Shown one piece after another: positions 51,701 through 60,634 of a stretch of DNA of 64,000 bases (its first letter is position 1; each line of letters opens with the position of its first letter). The DNA lies in NCBI GenBank assembly GCA_023393455.1, contig JAEWLJ010000012.1, positions 1 to 64,000 on the forward strand. Direction: 5' to 3'. Made by a program: the position numbers and the translations under genes. The DNA is from Methanobacteriota archaeon (GTDB lineage: Archaea; Halobacteriota; Methanomicrobia; Methanomicrobiales; Methanoculleaceae). The notes under the pieces are model-generated. The model had not been told where the DNA came from and made no database searches. It worked only from the letters and a program-made list of their open reading frames with translations.

Positions 51701-51997
51701 GAGGTCAAATTCACCGGCATCCTGAGAGCGATCCAGCACTCGCCGGCGTTTACGGACGAAGACGAAGAATACGTGGGACAGGTTCTCCGGCTGATAGAGG
51801 ACGGGGCGCTCCCGAAGGCGACCATCAAGAAGATCCTCAAAAAAATTGAGTTTACCCTGGAACCTCTTCCGATGCTTGCAAAGATCAAATCAGAGATCTC
51901 CGAGGAGTTCTTCCGCCCGACATTTGGGCCTGTGGATATATCGGGGCCTAAAGAGGTCATCCTCTCCGGGTATTTTGCAGGAGGTGATCTCTCATGA
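48800..51997 (+). CDS. PLD-nuclease SNF2-family helicase
   Basis: A 1065-residue defence helicase. Residues about 15-190 form a phospholipase-D-like nuclease domain (VHAKLYIMTF, GSSNFSQSGL). An SNF2-type ATPase follows: DVVGLGKTY (Walker A, about residue 280), IIDEAHRFRN (DEAH box), VTATPL, and conserved helicase motifs V/VI (TTEVLSEGVNLHR, MQRVGRINR near residue 760). Its stop overlaps the methyltransferase start by 4 nt. An A+T element near 48770 provides a promoter. The pair resembles restriction-like systems that use a helicase and a methylase. Confidence 0.88.
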   Translation: MSSDLTFITNENGNTLLDRFNALVKDTTLFDCLVGYFYSSGFYALEKALENTEKIRILIGISTNKTTYDFIQAASFEGHPTLLLSSKDLKHQYSGMVKEELDQSEDAFDVEKGILTFVEWLRSGKLEIRVYPSEKVHAKLYIMTFKESDRDKGRVITGSSNFSQSGLQDNLEFNVELKMRGDYEYALNKFNELWENSADMSENYVETIRTQTWLNDSITPYELYLKFLYEYLKEKINLDKQQTGNEYIPEGFMDLQYQKDAVQDAKLKLEEYGGVFISDVVGLGKTYIATLLAQQLDGRTLVLAPPVLIDRENPSSWPNVFLDFGVRQADFESVGKLDHVLARGADRYKNVIIDEAHRFRNEMTQSYESLYRICRGKRVILVTATPLNNSPNDILSQIKLFQNAKKSTLPNPKVRNLQGYFNTLQKRLDGLDRQQDREEYMRVVRENAEDIRENVLQYLMVRRTRASIAAYYSEDLKRQNLKFPEVEDPQPVYYHFDDHTDSVFLESIDLIVNQFKYSRYTPLLYLKKGTSHPEELAQKNMMKFMKIMLLKRLESSFFAFKMSISRFIEYYEVFIREVERGNVYISTTHTNVIFDLLEEDNMDKVASLIDDKKVYCLPSSSFTPAYLEDLKYDLEILKRLRTLWDTVEGDPKIDAFIEVLSTDPRLKDQKCIIFTEAKETADYLTDALKGRFGDSVLEYHGSSSESERIAIIENFDAKARRPKDDYRILVTTEVLSEGVNLHRSNVVINYDIPWNPTRMMQRVGRINRVDTKFEKIHIFNFFPAGPINEEIGLQEAAEAKIAAFIEMLGNDAPLLTDEEIKSHDLFTKLTSRKTITGEDEEEDLELGYLTFLREIRDSDPDLFKKIKYLPKKARCGRASGGSGRSVVTFFRRGKLRKIFQTTVRGAEAVTGEVDFLRAADLLRAEASTKKHVIGPDFYSLLESNKAAFEDVFAIESTIAPSRASKGGEVKFTGILRAIQHSPAFTDEDEEYVGQVLRLIEDGALPKATIKKILKKIEFTLEPLPMLAKIKSEISEEFFRPTFGPVDISGPKEVILSGYFAGGDLS

Positions 51998-54900
51998 AGG
52001 AAGAGGAGACTGTCAGGCTCATTGATGGGGTCTTCAAGGATGCCTTCAATCCGGGCCGGTACATGAGGTTCATCCAGGAACTCTTCGACGACTTCCGGAT
52101 ATTTCCCCAGCGATTGCCGATCTGGCGCGAGTTCAAGAGTTATATCGACGAGGCGTACAGTATCGGAACTTACGTTGATGGAAAACATACCGTCGGGGTG
52201 CTCTATGTCAGGCTGATGAGGTCGACCTCCCGCGATCGCGCCAGGACGATGCAGCGGAACTTCATCGCGAAGTTCCTCAACAACGAAGGGAGGGATGCGG
52301 CTCTGGTCGCGTTCTACGGCGACGACCACGATGACTGGCGCTTCTCGTTTGTCAGGCTCGAGTACGAGCTCGGAACGGGCGACGACGGGAGGATCCGCAC
52401 GAGCTTGAAATTGACGCCTGCACGCCGGTTCTCGTATCTCGTGGGGAAGAACGAGCCGAACCATACCTGCAGGGAACGGTTCCTCCATCTTATCCGGGAG
52501 AAGGATGGAACCCCGGTTCTTGCGGATATCGAGGAGAGCTTCAGCGTCGAGAACGTCACCAAGGAGTTCTTCGAGAAGTACAAGGGCTGTTACCTCAACC
52601 TGAAGGAGTCGCTTGAGCGGGCGCTCGACGCCGATCCAATCTGTAAGGCGGAGTTCGAGGAGAAGGAGATATCGACCGTCGATTTCTCGAAGAAACTCCT
52701 TGGCCAGATCGTCTTCCTCTATTTCCTCCAGAAGAAAGGATGGCTCGGGGTGAGGCAGGACCCCGCTACCGGGCGGTTCCAAGAGTGGGGCACGGGGCCG
52801 AAGGATTTCATGCGCCGCCTGTATGACAGGGAGATTGTTCCCTACGAGAGTTTCTTCAACGATATCCTTGAGCCGCTCTTCTATGAGGCGCTTGCAGAGG
52901 ATCGCTCGGTAAACGAGGATTACTACAGCAGGTTCAGGTGCAAGATTCCGTTCCTGAATGGCGGTCTCTTCGAGCCGATCCAGAACTACAACTGGGTTAG
53001 CACCTACCTGCGGATAGAAAACGAGGTTTTTGGAGGCATTCTGAAGACATTTGACGAGTTCAACTTCACCATCAAAGAGGACGAGCCCCTGGAGCGGGAG
53101 GTGGCGGTCGACCCGGAGATGCTCGGGAAGGTCTTTGAGAATCTCCTCGATGTGATCGACCGGAAATCGAAGGGGGCGTTCTACACTCCGCGAGATATTG
53201 TGCATTATATGTGCCAGCAGAGCCTGATCGGCTATCTTGCGAACCACACGAGTATCCCCCGCGATGACCTGGAGTTGTTCATCAGGCGTGGCGATGTCAC
53301 TATCGGGATGACCATCTATGCGCAGGAGGCCGGCGGCCAGGCCGATGAGGGGTTCCGGGATGCCCGGTTTACCCTGCCAGAATCCGTCCGGAACCATTAC
53401 GCTGAACTTGATACGCTGCTCTGCTCGATCAAGGTGGCGGATCCGGCGGTGGGTTCGGGTGCTTTCCCCGTGGGGATGATGAACGAGATCGTGAAGGCCC
53501 GTTCCACCCTGACGCCGTTCTTTGCGGGTGACAGTTTGAACCGGTCGATATACGAGTTGAAGCGGCAGACAATAGAAAATTCCCTCTACGGTGTGGATAT
53601 TGATTCGTCGGCGGTGGATATCACCAAGCTCCGGTTCTGGCTCTCCCTTATCGTGGACGAGGAGAATATCGCGATTATTCGGCCGCTCCCGAACCTCGAC
53701 CATAAGATCATGTGCGGGAACAGCCTGGTGGACGAATTCGAGGGAGTCAGTCTCTTTGATGAGAAGCTGCTGAGTGAGCCCGACGATGACCGGGAGACTC
53801 TGGTAGCGCCCATCGATGCCCGGATAGAGGAGTTGGGAGAGGAACTCCACCAGATCCTCACAGGAGCACTGGATGGCGATTCGGCCGGGGTTCGGCGGGA
53901 GATCGCGCGCCAGGAGAAGAAGAAGAAAGAGGTCCTCGCGGGTCCGAAGACGGCCGCACGGCAGATAACCTTCGATCAGACAGTCTCCCACAGGGTCAAA
54001 GTATCCCGGCGCAAACTCCGGGAGTTGAAGAAGTACCAGCGGCTCTTCTTCAACGAACAGAACCGCGCGAAGAAGAACGAGTATCGGGCCACAATCGAGC
54101 AGATGGAGTGGGACCTGATCGAGGAGACCCTAAAAGAGAGCGGCAACACGGACGCCTGCACGAAACTCGCGGTATACCGGAAGAACAGGGTGAAGCCGTT
54201 TTTCCTCTGGAAACTCTATTTCTCGGAGGTCTTCCTGCGCCAGAACCCGGGGTTCGATGTGGTGATTGCGAACCCGCCGTATGTGCGGCAGGAGAGCATC
54301 AGGGAGCAGAAGGCCTATTTCAAGGAGCATTACTGTGTCTACCAGGGCACCGCCGACCTGTACGTCTATTTTGTCGAGCGGGGGGTGAACCTGCTTGCGA
54401 CCGGGGGGGTGTTCACCTACATCCTGCCGAACAAGTGGATGCGGGCAAACTACGGGAAGCCGCTGCGGGCGTGGCTGAAGGAGCGGCGGATCGAGGAGAT
54501 CGTCGATTTCGGCGATCTCCCGGTCTTTGAGAGCGCAACGACCTATCCCTGCATCCTCCGGATCGGGGCGGGGTCTCCCCGCGAGCGGTTTGATGCCGTG
54601 CAGGTGGAGAACCTGGACTACCCCGACCTCACGGAGTACGTGAAGGGCCATTCGTACCCGGTAAACCTGACTTATCTGGACGATGGGGGATGGTCCCTGG
54701 CTGACGAGAAGACGCAGGTGCTGCTTGAAAAGATCAAGGCCGCCGGGGTGCCCCTGGGGACGTATGTGGACGGGAAGATCTATAGGGGTGTCCTGACCGG
54801 GCTGAACGAGGCTTTCGTGATCGACGAGGCGACGAGGGAGCGGCTGATCGCGGCGGATCCGCGGAGTGCGGAGATCATCAAGCCGTTTCTGGCAGGACGT

Positions 54901-55590
54901 GATGTGAAACGCTACACTCCTCCAAAATCAGACCGCTATCTGATCCTTTTTGAGAAAGGGATATCTAATAAAGAGGGATCAGACTATCGTAATAAGTGGG
55001 AGTGGATCCAGAATAACTATCCGGCAGTTGCTGCCTATCTACAGCCCTTTGAAGTTGCTGCACAAAAGAGATGCGATAAGGGAGATTACTGGTGGGAACT
55101 TCGCGCTTGCGACTATTATGATCGGTTTGAGAGCCCGAAACTCATCTTCCCCGACATCGCTCCTCGGCCTAACTTTACGATTGATGAGACAGGAGGATTT
55201 TTTGACGCAAATACGTGCTACAACTTGTTTTACAGCGACAAATTCTTGTTAGGGCTGCTCAATTCCCAAGTCATCAATTATTATTACCGTTATCTGGCTG
55301 CTGTCTACCGTGGCGGCTACCTGCGTTTCTTCTCACAATACGTTGAAATGCTTCCCATCCGTCCCATCGACCCTGCCAACCCCGCCGATGTCGCCCGCCA
55401 CGACCGCATGGTCGCCCTCGTCGAGAAGATGCTCGACCTGAACAGGCGCCTCGCGGCGGCGAAGGCCCCGCACGAGAAGGAGGTGCTCGCCGGGATGATC
55501 GACGCGACCGACCGGGAGATCGATGTGCTGGTGTATGAGTTGTATGGGCTGACGGAGGAGGAGATCGCGGTTGTGGAGGGGGCGAGGTGA
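51994..55590 (+). CDS. Eco57I-type DNA adenine methyltransferase / PglX-like specificity protein
   Basis: A 1198-residue fused methyltransferase. Motif I ADPAVGSGAF lies near residue 485 and motif IV NPPY near residue 759, an adenine N6-type order. A TaqI-like target-recognition C-terminal region (TGLNEAFVIDEATRERLI, IKPFLAGRDVKRY) follows. No clear PD-(D/E)xK nuclease is seen in the N-terminal region, so DNA cutting may depend on the partner helicase's PLD domain. The final residues VLVYELYGLTEEEIAVVEG recur in a remnant at 56.7 kb. Confidence 0.88.
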   Translation: MKEEETVRLIDGVFKDAFNPGRYMRFIQELFDDFRIFPQRLPIWREFKSYIDEAYSIGTYVDGKHTVGVLYVRLMRSTSRDRARTMQRNFIAKFLNNEGRDAALVAFYGDDHDDWRFSFVRLEYELGTGDDGRIRTSLKLTPARRFSYLVGKNEPNHTCRERFLHLIREKDGTPVLADIEESFSVENVTKEFFEKYKGCYLNLKESLERALDADPICKAEFEEKEISTVDFSKKLLGQIVFLYFLQKKGWLGVRQDPATGRFQEWGTGPKDFMRRLYDREIVPYESFFNDILEPLFYEALAEDRSVNEDYYSRFRCKIPFLNGGLFEPIQNYNWVSTYLRIENEVFGGILKTFDEFNFTIKEDEPLEREVAVDPEMLGKVFENLLDVIDRKSKGAFYTPRDIVHYMCQQSLIGYLANHTSIPRDDLELFIRRGDVTIGMTIYAQEAGGQADEGFRDARFTLPESVRNHYAELDTLLCSIKVADPAVGSGAFPVGMMNEIVKARSTLTPFFAGDSLNRSIYELKRQTIENSLYGVDIDSSAVDITKLRFWLSLIVDEENIAIIRPLPNLDHKIMCGNSLVDEFEGVSLFDEKLLSEPDDDRETLVAPIDARIEELGEELHQILTGALDGDSAGVRREIARQEKKKKEVLAGPKTAARQITFDQTVSHRVKVSRRKLRELKKYQRLFFNEQNRAKKNEYRATIEQMEWDLIEETLKESGNTDACTKLAVYRKNRVKPFFLWKLYFSEVFLRQNPGFDVVIANPPYVRQESIREQKAYFKEHYCVYQGTADLYVYFVERGVNLLATGGVFTYILPNKWMRANYGKPLRAWLKERRIEEIVDFGDLPVFESATTYPCILRIGAGSPRERFDAVQVENLDYPDLTEYVKGHSYPVNLTYLDDGGWSLADEKTQVLLEKIKAAGVPLGTYVDGKIYRGVLTGLNEAFVIDEATRERLIAADPRSAEIIKPFLAGRDVKRYTPPKSDRYLILFEKGISNKEGSDYRNKWEWIQNNYPAVAAYLQPFEVAAQKRCDKGDYWWELRACDYYDRFESPKLIFPDIAPRPNFTIDETGGFFDANTCYNLFYSDKFLLGLLNSQVINYYYRYLAAVYRGGYLRFFSQYVEMLPIRPIDPANPADVARHDRMVALVEKMLDLNRRLAAAKAPHEKEVLAGMIDATDREIDVLVYELYGLTEEEIAVVEGAR

Positions 55591-55596
55591 TTTTTT
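55591..55596 (+). terminator. T-run right after the methyltransferase gene
   Basis: Six T begin at the base after the stop codon, a likely end signal for the helicase-methyltransferase operon. Confidence 0.5.
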
Positions 55597-55681
55597 CTGC
55601 TCCAGAGCCAGGGAGTTTGGTAATTGTAATGACTGTCTGGATGAGGCTATCTCAAAAGGGTCTGCAAACTGTTGATGTACT

Positions 55682-56374
55682 ATGATTGGAGCACTTATGT
55701 ACAACACAATTGGTAGACTTATTGATACCTATCAAAACTTGAAAATTAACTCCATTATAAAGAAACAAAAAAATGTGAATATTAGTGGCCCAAACATACT
55801 GTCTCGCGATAAAAATCTAAAACCATATGTTCCGAAACTTAAGGAAGTAGGAGGCAATCATCATAGGTTGTGTTTCGAGTATTTGGACAAGGGGGACATT
55901 GAACATCAATTTGCGAGATTAATAGCCACAAGACAGAATGAATTGTTCCAAGCGGCGGTCCTTACTATGGGGTTCAGTTATCCAATGGCGGCAATACCAA
56001 TAATGCGAGCTTTTTCTGATACTTTGTTTTTGCTGAAGTACGTTGAAATTAACCCAAAATATATATTAAGGTTTATGGGGAAGGCGGGGGGCGGAATTCG
56101 TATAGATCAGATTAAGAATGAGATTAATGACATAGCGCTAATTAATTATTACAGTGAGCTTTCGAACTTAATGCATGCAAACCCCGTTAGCATAAAATAT
56201 ACTTACCAAAAAGTAGGAAACATATCATTTCTTGCTTTCTGGCCCCTAAATGCGGAGAAACTTAATGAATGGCACGTTGTCAATCTAATCAGGCTTATGG
56301 AAGAATCAAATAGAATAATTACTGACCTGTACTCTAAAAACTGGAAACCTGAAAAGCATCGCCCAAAAAAATAA
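55682..56374 (+). CDS. A+T-rich HEPN-like hypothetical protein
   Basis: A 230-residue, mostly helical protein of low G+C, unlike its 5' neighbour. The central helices (FARLIATRQNELFQAAVLTMGFSYPMAAIPIMRAFSDTLFLL, YYSELSNLMHANPV) resemble DUF5677/HEPN-like proteins; HEPN ribonucleases serve as abortive-infection effectors. No clear RX4-6H catalytic pair is seen, so this is a guess. ATG 55682 or 55697 are both possible. Confidence 0.45.
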   Translation: MIGALMYNTIGRLIDTYQNLKINSIIKKQKNVNISGPNILSRDKNLKPYVPKLKEVGGNHHRLCFEYLDKGDIEHQFARLIATRQNELFQAAVLTMGFSYPMAAIPIMRAFSDTLFLLKYVEINPKYILRFMGKAGGGIRIDQIKNEINDIALINYYSELSNLMHANPVSIKYTYQKVGNISFLAFWPLNAEKLNEWHVVNLIRLMEESNRIITDLYSKNWKPEKHRPKK

Positions 56375-56619
56375 CTGGTTTCCTGTAATATCTTATCCAC
56401 CTTTCGCGCTAATCCACCCTCTCCCCTGAATTACCAACCGCAAGATCCTTGTACTTTCCCGAACCCTCCCTTCTGTGTCCCCTTCTGTTGAATTCATCGA
56501 TGAGTCTATCATCTCGATCGATCACCCCGGGCTCATCGCCGCGGCCATCAAAGGCGAGGTCCCCGGCGCGTGGCACCCCCTCTCAGTAGCACGGTCGATG
56601 ACCTCCTAGCGATGAAGTG
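56375..56619. other. Gene-poor stretch with a possible decayed frame
   Basis: A 44-codon frame with GTG start at 56475 (VSPSVEFIDESIISIDHPGL) hints at an eroded gene but has no known match. Otherwise nothing is supported. Confidence 0.35.
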
Positions 56620-56760
56620 AGCGCTTGCCGGGGATGTACCCCTACAGGAACAGTCGCAGCTGGGGGCAGAGTGTGCACGGGCCGATGCGGAGATCGACCA
56701 GATCGTGTATGCGCTCTACGGGCTGACTGAGGAAGAGATAGCGGCTGTGGGGGGTAGTCC
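56620..56760 (+). pseudogene. Remnant of the C-terminus of an Eco57I-like methyltransferase
   Basis: The frame reads ADAEIDQIVYALYGLTEEEIAAV, matching the end of the intact methyltransferase (DREIDVLVYELYGLTEEEIAVV). No start or upstream domain remains. It implies a second, lost methyltransferase gene in this island. Space up to the GHKL gene stop (56982) holds no gene. Confidence 0.6.
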
Positions 56761-56981
56761 TTTCTGCTCTGTCGAATAGGGACGTAAAATTTCTCCCTGA
56801 CTTCCCGCCCAGTTAAGCACATACCTCAGGGTATTCAGGTTTGTGCATTGTTTTTCAAGTTCCCCGTCGTGATAATCCACATTCGCCTGCTGTGAGATGT
56901 GCTTATCCTGTAAGCACATTATGAGCCCACCTTTCGCACTAACTTGGACCTCTGGTCGAAATATTAAACCACATGATTTAT

Positions 56982-59276
56982 TCAATCCTCATTATGATTT
57001 TCAGGAATATCCACTAATAAAATTTCAAAAATGTAATTCAGCAAAGGTGCAAATATTTGCATAGACCTATACACAGTCGTATCAGTTGCGACAACTGCTG
57101 GATTGTGTACAAACATATCAAGAGATATTTCTTTGAGATGAGCATTAATATTTGTTTTTATATCTTTAGACAAGGGTAGTTGATATTCAGTGGATATACA
57201 TTGAAATTTGGCAATGAACTCTGGGTCTTGCACGCTAATATATTTTTTATAATCTGGGCTGTTAGGGTGACAAGCACGTATGTTCATTACCTTATTAACC
57301 AAATTCGGAAACTTCTCAGTCATCTCTTCATCGACAAGATGTTCGAAGAATTCCTTAGCAGACGATTCAATCAGTATTCGGATCGCTGCCATGCAAAGAG
57401 TGGGTGCTTGCACATAGTGGGATGATATGGCATCGACTAACTCAGGCAACTTAAATGAATGCGCACGTAGATCATCAAGTTTTGGAAATAAAATATCTAT
57501 TCTCGGAGATTTTGCGCCAGATCCTGGTTGATGCTCTATTTCTTTAACGGTAATTGATAGTGTACGTTGAAATTCCTCATAACGGTAAAGTACAATATGT
57601 TGACCAACTGAATTATTTCTGTCGAATACATCATTTCTTATAACTGTATTTTTATTCTGTGAGAGTATAATTATACTATCAGGAGTAACATCCTTGCAGC
57701 TTGAAATTGCGATGAAATCTCTTAGGTTTACTGAGTTCCCTTTATAGATGGTAGTTGTGCTTTTTTGTAAATCAAATTCTGGGATTACACTTTTATAATG
57801 AATTGTGAGTGTGTGCGACTTATCATCTAAATTTAACTTAATCTCATAAGAGCCAGCTCGATCCGCTGAAACAATCCAATCGTCACTTATAGAGATTTGA
57901 GATTTATCAAAATCCAAATCTATATCATCTAGTCCGATATTATCGCATATTACCGCCTTCTCTAAATTAAACGTCTCCCCTACCTTCACAGTAACATTAC
58001 TGTCTCTTAAACTCACCGATTGAATTGGTGGGTTCTTAACTGCTATATCTATTCTAGCAAAAATACCCACAATAATATCGCGCATAATATGTATGAACTT
58101 TCTTTGGGCCATTGAATCGAAGAAATCATTCCGTTCCTTAGATATCTTTAATTCCTCATTATGCTCGTTATAATTCGTGATATCTAAATATCCATATGTA
58201 TTTTTTAATTTATAGTTAGTCGCTTTAACATTCTGACTGACTTCTGAGAGGGTGAGCCAATCATTTTCTTTATCAAGATATCGATATAAACTGTAGTTGT
58301 TAATATATATCCTGACGCCTACCGGCCATTGTTCTAGATCATCATTCTTCCGGTGTCGCCATGTGTAAAAGACCCCAGAAAAAGCAGGTAGTTCGATCGG
58401 CAAATACTGCTCATTAAAAGCCTTTGATTCGCAGACACTTTTTATAGGCGCTACTCCACTTTCAGGAGCTCGAATGTCGCTTACAAAGCGATCAACAGTA
58501 CGCTTATCTCTGAGGTCAATGCTCTTTCCATTGAATGTGTAAAAATTTGATATGTTATCTTCATATGATAAGGTAATCTGATTGTCCTCATAGCTAAAAC
58601 TGGCTTTTGCAATAAATCCGCTATTAGCACGTTTATTTCTGTTATAGTAACTCTCAAGGGTTTCTGCAGGATAGTGGGATTCTTCCATCCCATCAATAAC
58701 AAGATTAATACGAGGCAGATTTTCATGACCTGTAAAAAATCTAATTGAAGCCATAAAGAGTTTAATTTTTTCTTCTGGCAGAAGGATCATTTGAAGTTTG
58801 GCGGGTTCAATATTTTTTAAAGTAACGATAGTCCCCTTAAATTCACTTTTTGCTTCAACGTATGTATATTTTTGCTCTCCCTTTTTCCAAACAAGATAGT
58901 ATGATCTTCTATCTAAAATTGAATAGGTTTCTATTTCAAGAGTATCTGCAATAAAGAAGGCTGTAAGAAGACCTAATCCCTTGCTCCCTGAAAAAGGGTT
59001 ATCGATTGGCGAGTGGATCTTATCACCAACCATTTTGGATGAATAACCAGCTTCCCCCAAATGTTCTAATTCATCTTTTGACAAACCCTCTCCAAAATCG
59101 GTAATCGTAATTACCCTGTTTTCTGTATTAATGTTAATAATTATTGGGTCGTGCTTATTAAGGCAGGAGTCAGAAGCATTTTTTACTAACTCTGTTAACG
59201 CAATTACTGGACTTTGCACCGCTGCTAAAACATCTTCATATCTTCCAGCTTGGATATTTGCTTGAATCTCAGGCAT
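56982..59276 (-). CDS. GHKL ATPase (MORC/MutL-like) with Ig-like region
   Basis: A 764-residue A+T-rich gene. The N-terminal GHKL fold has the N box TELVKNASDS (about residues 30-39), the G1 loop DFGEGLS and G2 box GSKGLGLLTAFFIAD. A middle beta-rich region with Ig-like repeats (VSLRDSNVTVKVGETFNLEKAVI, YKGNSVNLRDFIAIS) and a helical C-terminus follow. Prokaryotic MORC/MutL-type ATPases are known next to methyltransferases in restriction-like systems. The start at 59276 has an AGGAGATC ribosome site inside the methyltransferase gene's last codons, so the two are coupled. Confidence 0.78.
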   Translation of the reverse strand: MPEIQANIQAGRYEDVLAAVQSPVIALTELVKNASDSCLNKHDPIIININTENRVITITDFGEGLSKDELEHLGEAGYSSKMVGDKIHSPIDNPFSGSKGLGLLTAFFIADTLEIETYSILDRRSYYLVWKKGEQKYTYVEAKSEFKGTIVTLKNIEPAKLQMILLPEEKIKLFMASIRFFTGHENLPRINLVIDGMEESHYPAETLESYYNRNKRANSGFIAKASFSYEDNQITLSYEDNISNFYTFNGKSIDLRDKRTVDRFVSDIRAPESGVAPIKSVCESKAFNEQYLPIELPAFSGVFYTWRHRKNDDLEQWPVGVRIYINNYSLYRYLDKENDWLTLSEVSQNVKATNYKLKNTYGYLDITNYNEHNEELKISKERNDFFDSMAQRKFIHIMRDIIVGIFARIDIAVKNPPIQSVSLRDSNVTVKVGETFNLEKAVICDNIGLDDIDLDFDKSQISISDDWIVSADRAGSYEIKLNLDDKSHTLTIHYKSVIPEFDLQKSTTTIYKGNSVNLRDFIAISSCKDVTPDSIIILSQNKNTVIRNDVFDRNNSVGQHIVLYRYEEFQRTLSITVKEIEHQPGSGAKSPRIDILFPKLDDLRAHSFKLPELVDAISSHYVQAPTLCMAAIRILIESSAKEFFEHLVDEEMTEKFPNLVNKVMNIRACHPNSPDYKKYISVQDPEFIAKFQCISTEYQLPLSKDIKTNINAHLKEISLDMFVHNPAVVATDTTVYRSMQIFAPLLNYIFEILLVDIPENHNED

Positions 59277-59277
59277 T

Positions 59278-60540
59278 TCAGTGATCTCCTTTCCTAAACA
59301 ATAATACAGTCTCTTTTGACATTGAATCAACGGGTTTACCATCTGATAATCTTGAAACGCGAATAGGCATTCTTTTATTTATGATATTTCTATTAATAAT
59401 GTGGATTAATTCCAGTCCATAATATTGTGCGATTTCTTTATTTACTTCAATAAATGGAAACTCCAAGCGATCAACCGTTCTATTACCTAGTGTTAAAACC
59501 ATACTGCCATTTGTTTTTAAAAGACGAGCCATTAATCGAAATGCATTTTCATAATCATTATAAAAACGCTTTATTTTGGCTTGCTTATGAGGAGATAGTT
59601 GAGATACATATGACGAAACAACGGGAGAATAGTAAAATGCATTATTTGTAGAATGTGTGCCGCCCAAACTCATCGAATCGATCTTAGAAAAATTATCTAC
59701 ATAACTTGAGTCATATTGGAAATCATTGCTGTCAATCCAAAGCAATTGTAATACAGAAAACTGGCCATATGTTACTGTCGTTGCATTATCTCCGTAAGGC
59801 GGTGATGTACAGATTATGTCAAAAGAGTTTGGCTCATAAGTTTTCATTATTTCTATAGAATCACCGCAAATCAATTGAAATGGCCCTTGTTTTGGGTGGC
59901 CAATTAACTTGTACGTTTCCCTTATTTTTTGGAAAAAATCACTGAAAACATTGTTCTCCATTTCAGAAATTTTTTTAGCTTCCTTAAGATGTAATTTGAA
60001 AGTTGAAGTTCGAGTATTGCTATATTGTTTAACTATTTCTCCAAAACAAAGCCAAAAGTATCTACGCGCTTTTGAATTAGGTTCCATGGTTATAGCTGCT
60101 CGAATAACGCGGAGATCATTAATAACATCGTCACGAAACCACTTTTGAATATTGTCAAAAGAATGAAGAGTTGCAAGATTATTTTTTCTCAGATTTTCAA
60201 TTCGTTGCACTATTTCATGATTTGCAAACTTGATTATTTGTGGATCATATTTCTCGAGTTTTACGAGTGAAATAATATGTGCATATGGATTAATATCCAC
60301 CCCCCATACCTCGAGCCCTAATGATTGCCCTTCAACTAGTGTTACTCCCGAGCCGTGAAACGGATCAAGCATTTTTTGATAGGCAGGATTTTCTTTCAGC
60401 AAGAGTTTTAATAGTTCATGTTGCATTGGGGCAACCATAGGTGCCGGATAATTTGTAATACTATGTATTCCGTCGTTTTTTGCATCTTTAAAGTCCCAAT
60501 ATTCATCATTATATGAATTTAACGCAGTTGCTAAAGTCAT
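59278..60540 (-). CDS. DNA methyltransferase (N4-cytosine/N6-adenine type)
   Basis: A 420-residue site-specific DNA methyltransferase with motif I LDPFHGSGVTLVEG (about residue 57) and motif IV CTSPPYGDN (about residue 243). The SPPY form is usual for N4-cytosine enzymes, though some N6-adenine enzymes share it. A target region lies between them. It is A+T-rich and first of a two-gene operon with the GHKL ATPase. No separate restriction nuclease gene is in the operon. Confidence 0.82.
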   Translation of the reverse strand: MTLATALNSYNDEYWDFKDAKNDGIHSITNYPAPMVAPMQHELLKLLLKENPAYQKMLDPFHGSGVTLVEGQSLGLEVWGVDINPYAHIISLVKLEKYDPQIIKFANHEIVQRIENLRKNNLATLHSFDNIQKWFRDDVINDLRVIRAAITMEPNSKARRYFWLCFGEIVKQYSNTRTSTFKLHLKEAKKISEMENNVFSDFFQKIRETYKLIGHPKQGPFQLICGDSIEIMKTYEPNSFDIICTSPPYGDNATTVTYGQFSVLQLLWIDSNDFQYDSSYVDNFSKIDSMSLGGTHSTNNAFYYSPVVSSYVSQLSPHKQAKIKRFYNDYENAFRLMARLLKTNGSMVLTLGNRTVDRLEFPFIEVNKEIAQYYGLELIHIINRNIINKRMPIRVSRLSDGKPVDSMSKETVLLFRKGDH

Positions 60541-60634
60541 GTTACTCCTTCGATTTGAGATACTTTATTTATGAAAGATATAAATATATGTATACCCTGT
60601 TGGTATCAGGAGCACCGCCGATCTCATTAAAGAG
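60541..60634 (-). promoter_or_regulatory. Upstream region of the methyltransferase-GHKL operon
   Basis: A TATA-like run (minus strand CATATATTTATATC, about 60573-60592) lies about 35-45 nt before the ATG. It is the only promoter candidate. Confidence 0.4.

Noticed and set aside
51610..53991. 793-codon open frame on the minus strand
   Set aside because: It is antisense to the well-supported helicase and methyltransferase genes and shows only a complement of their codons; no domain fits.
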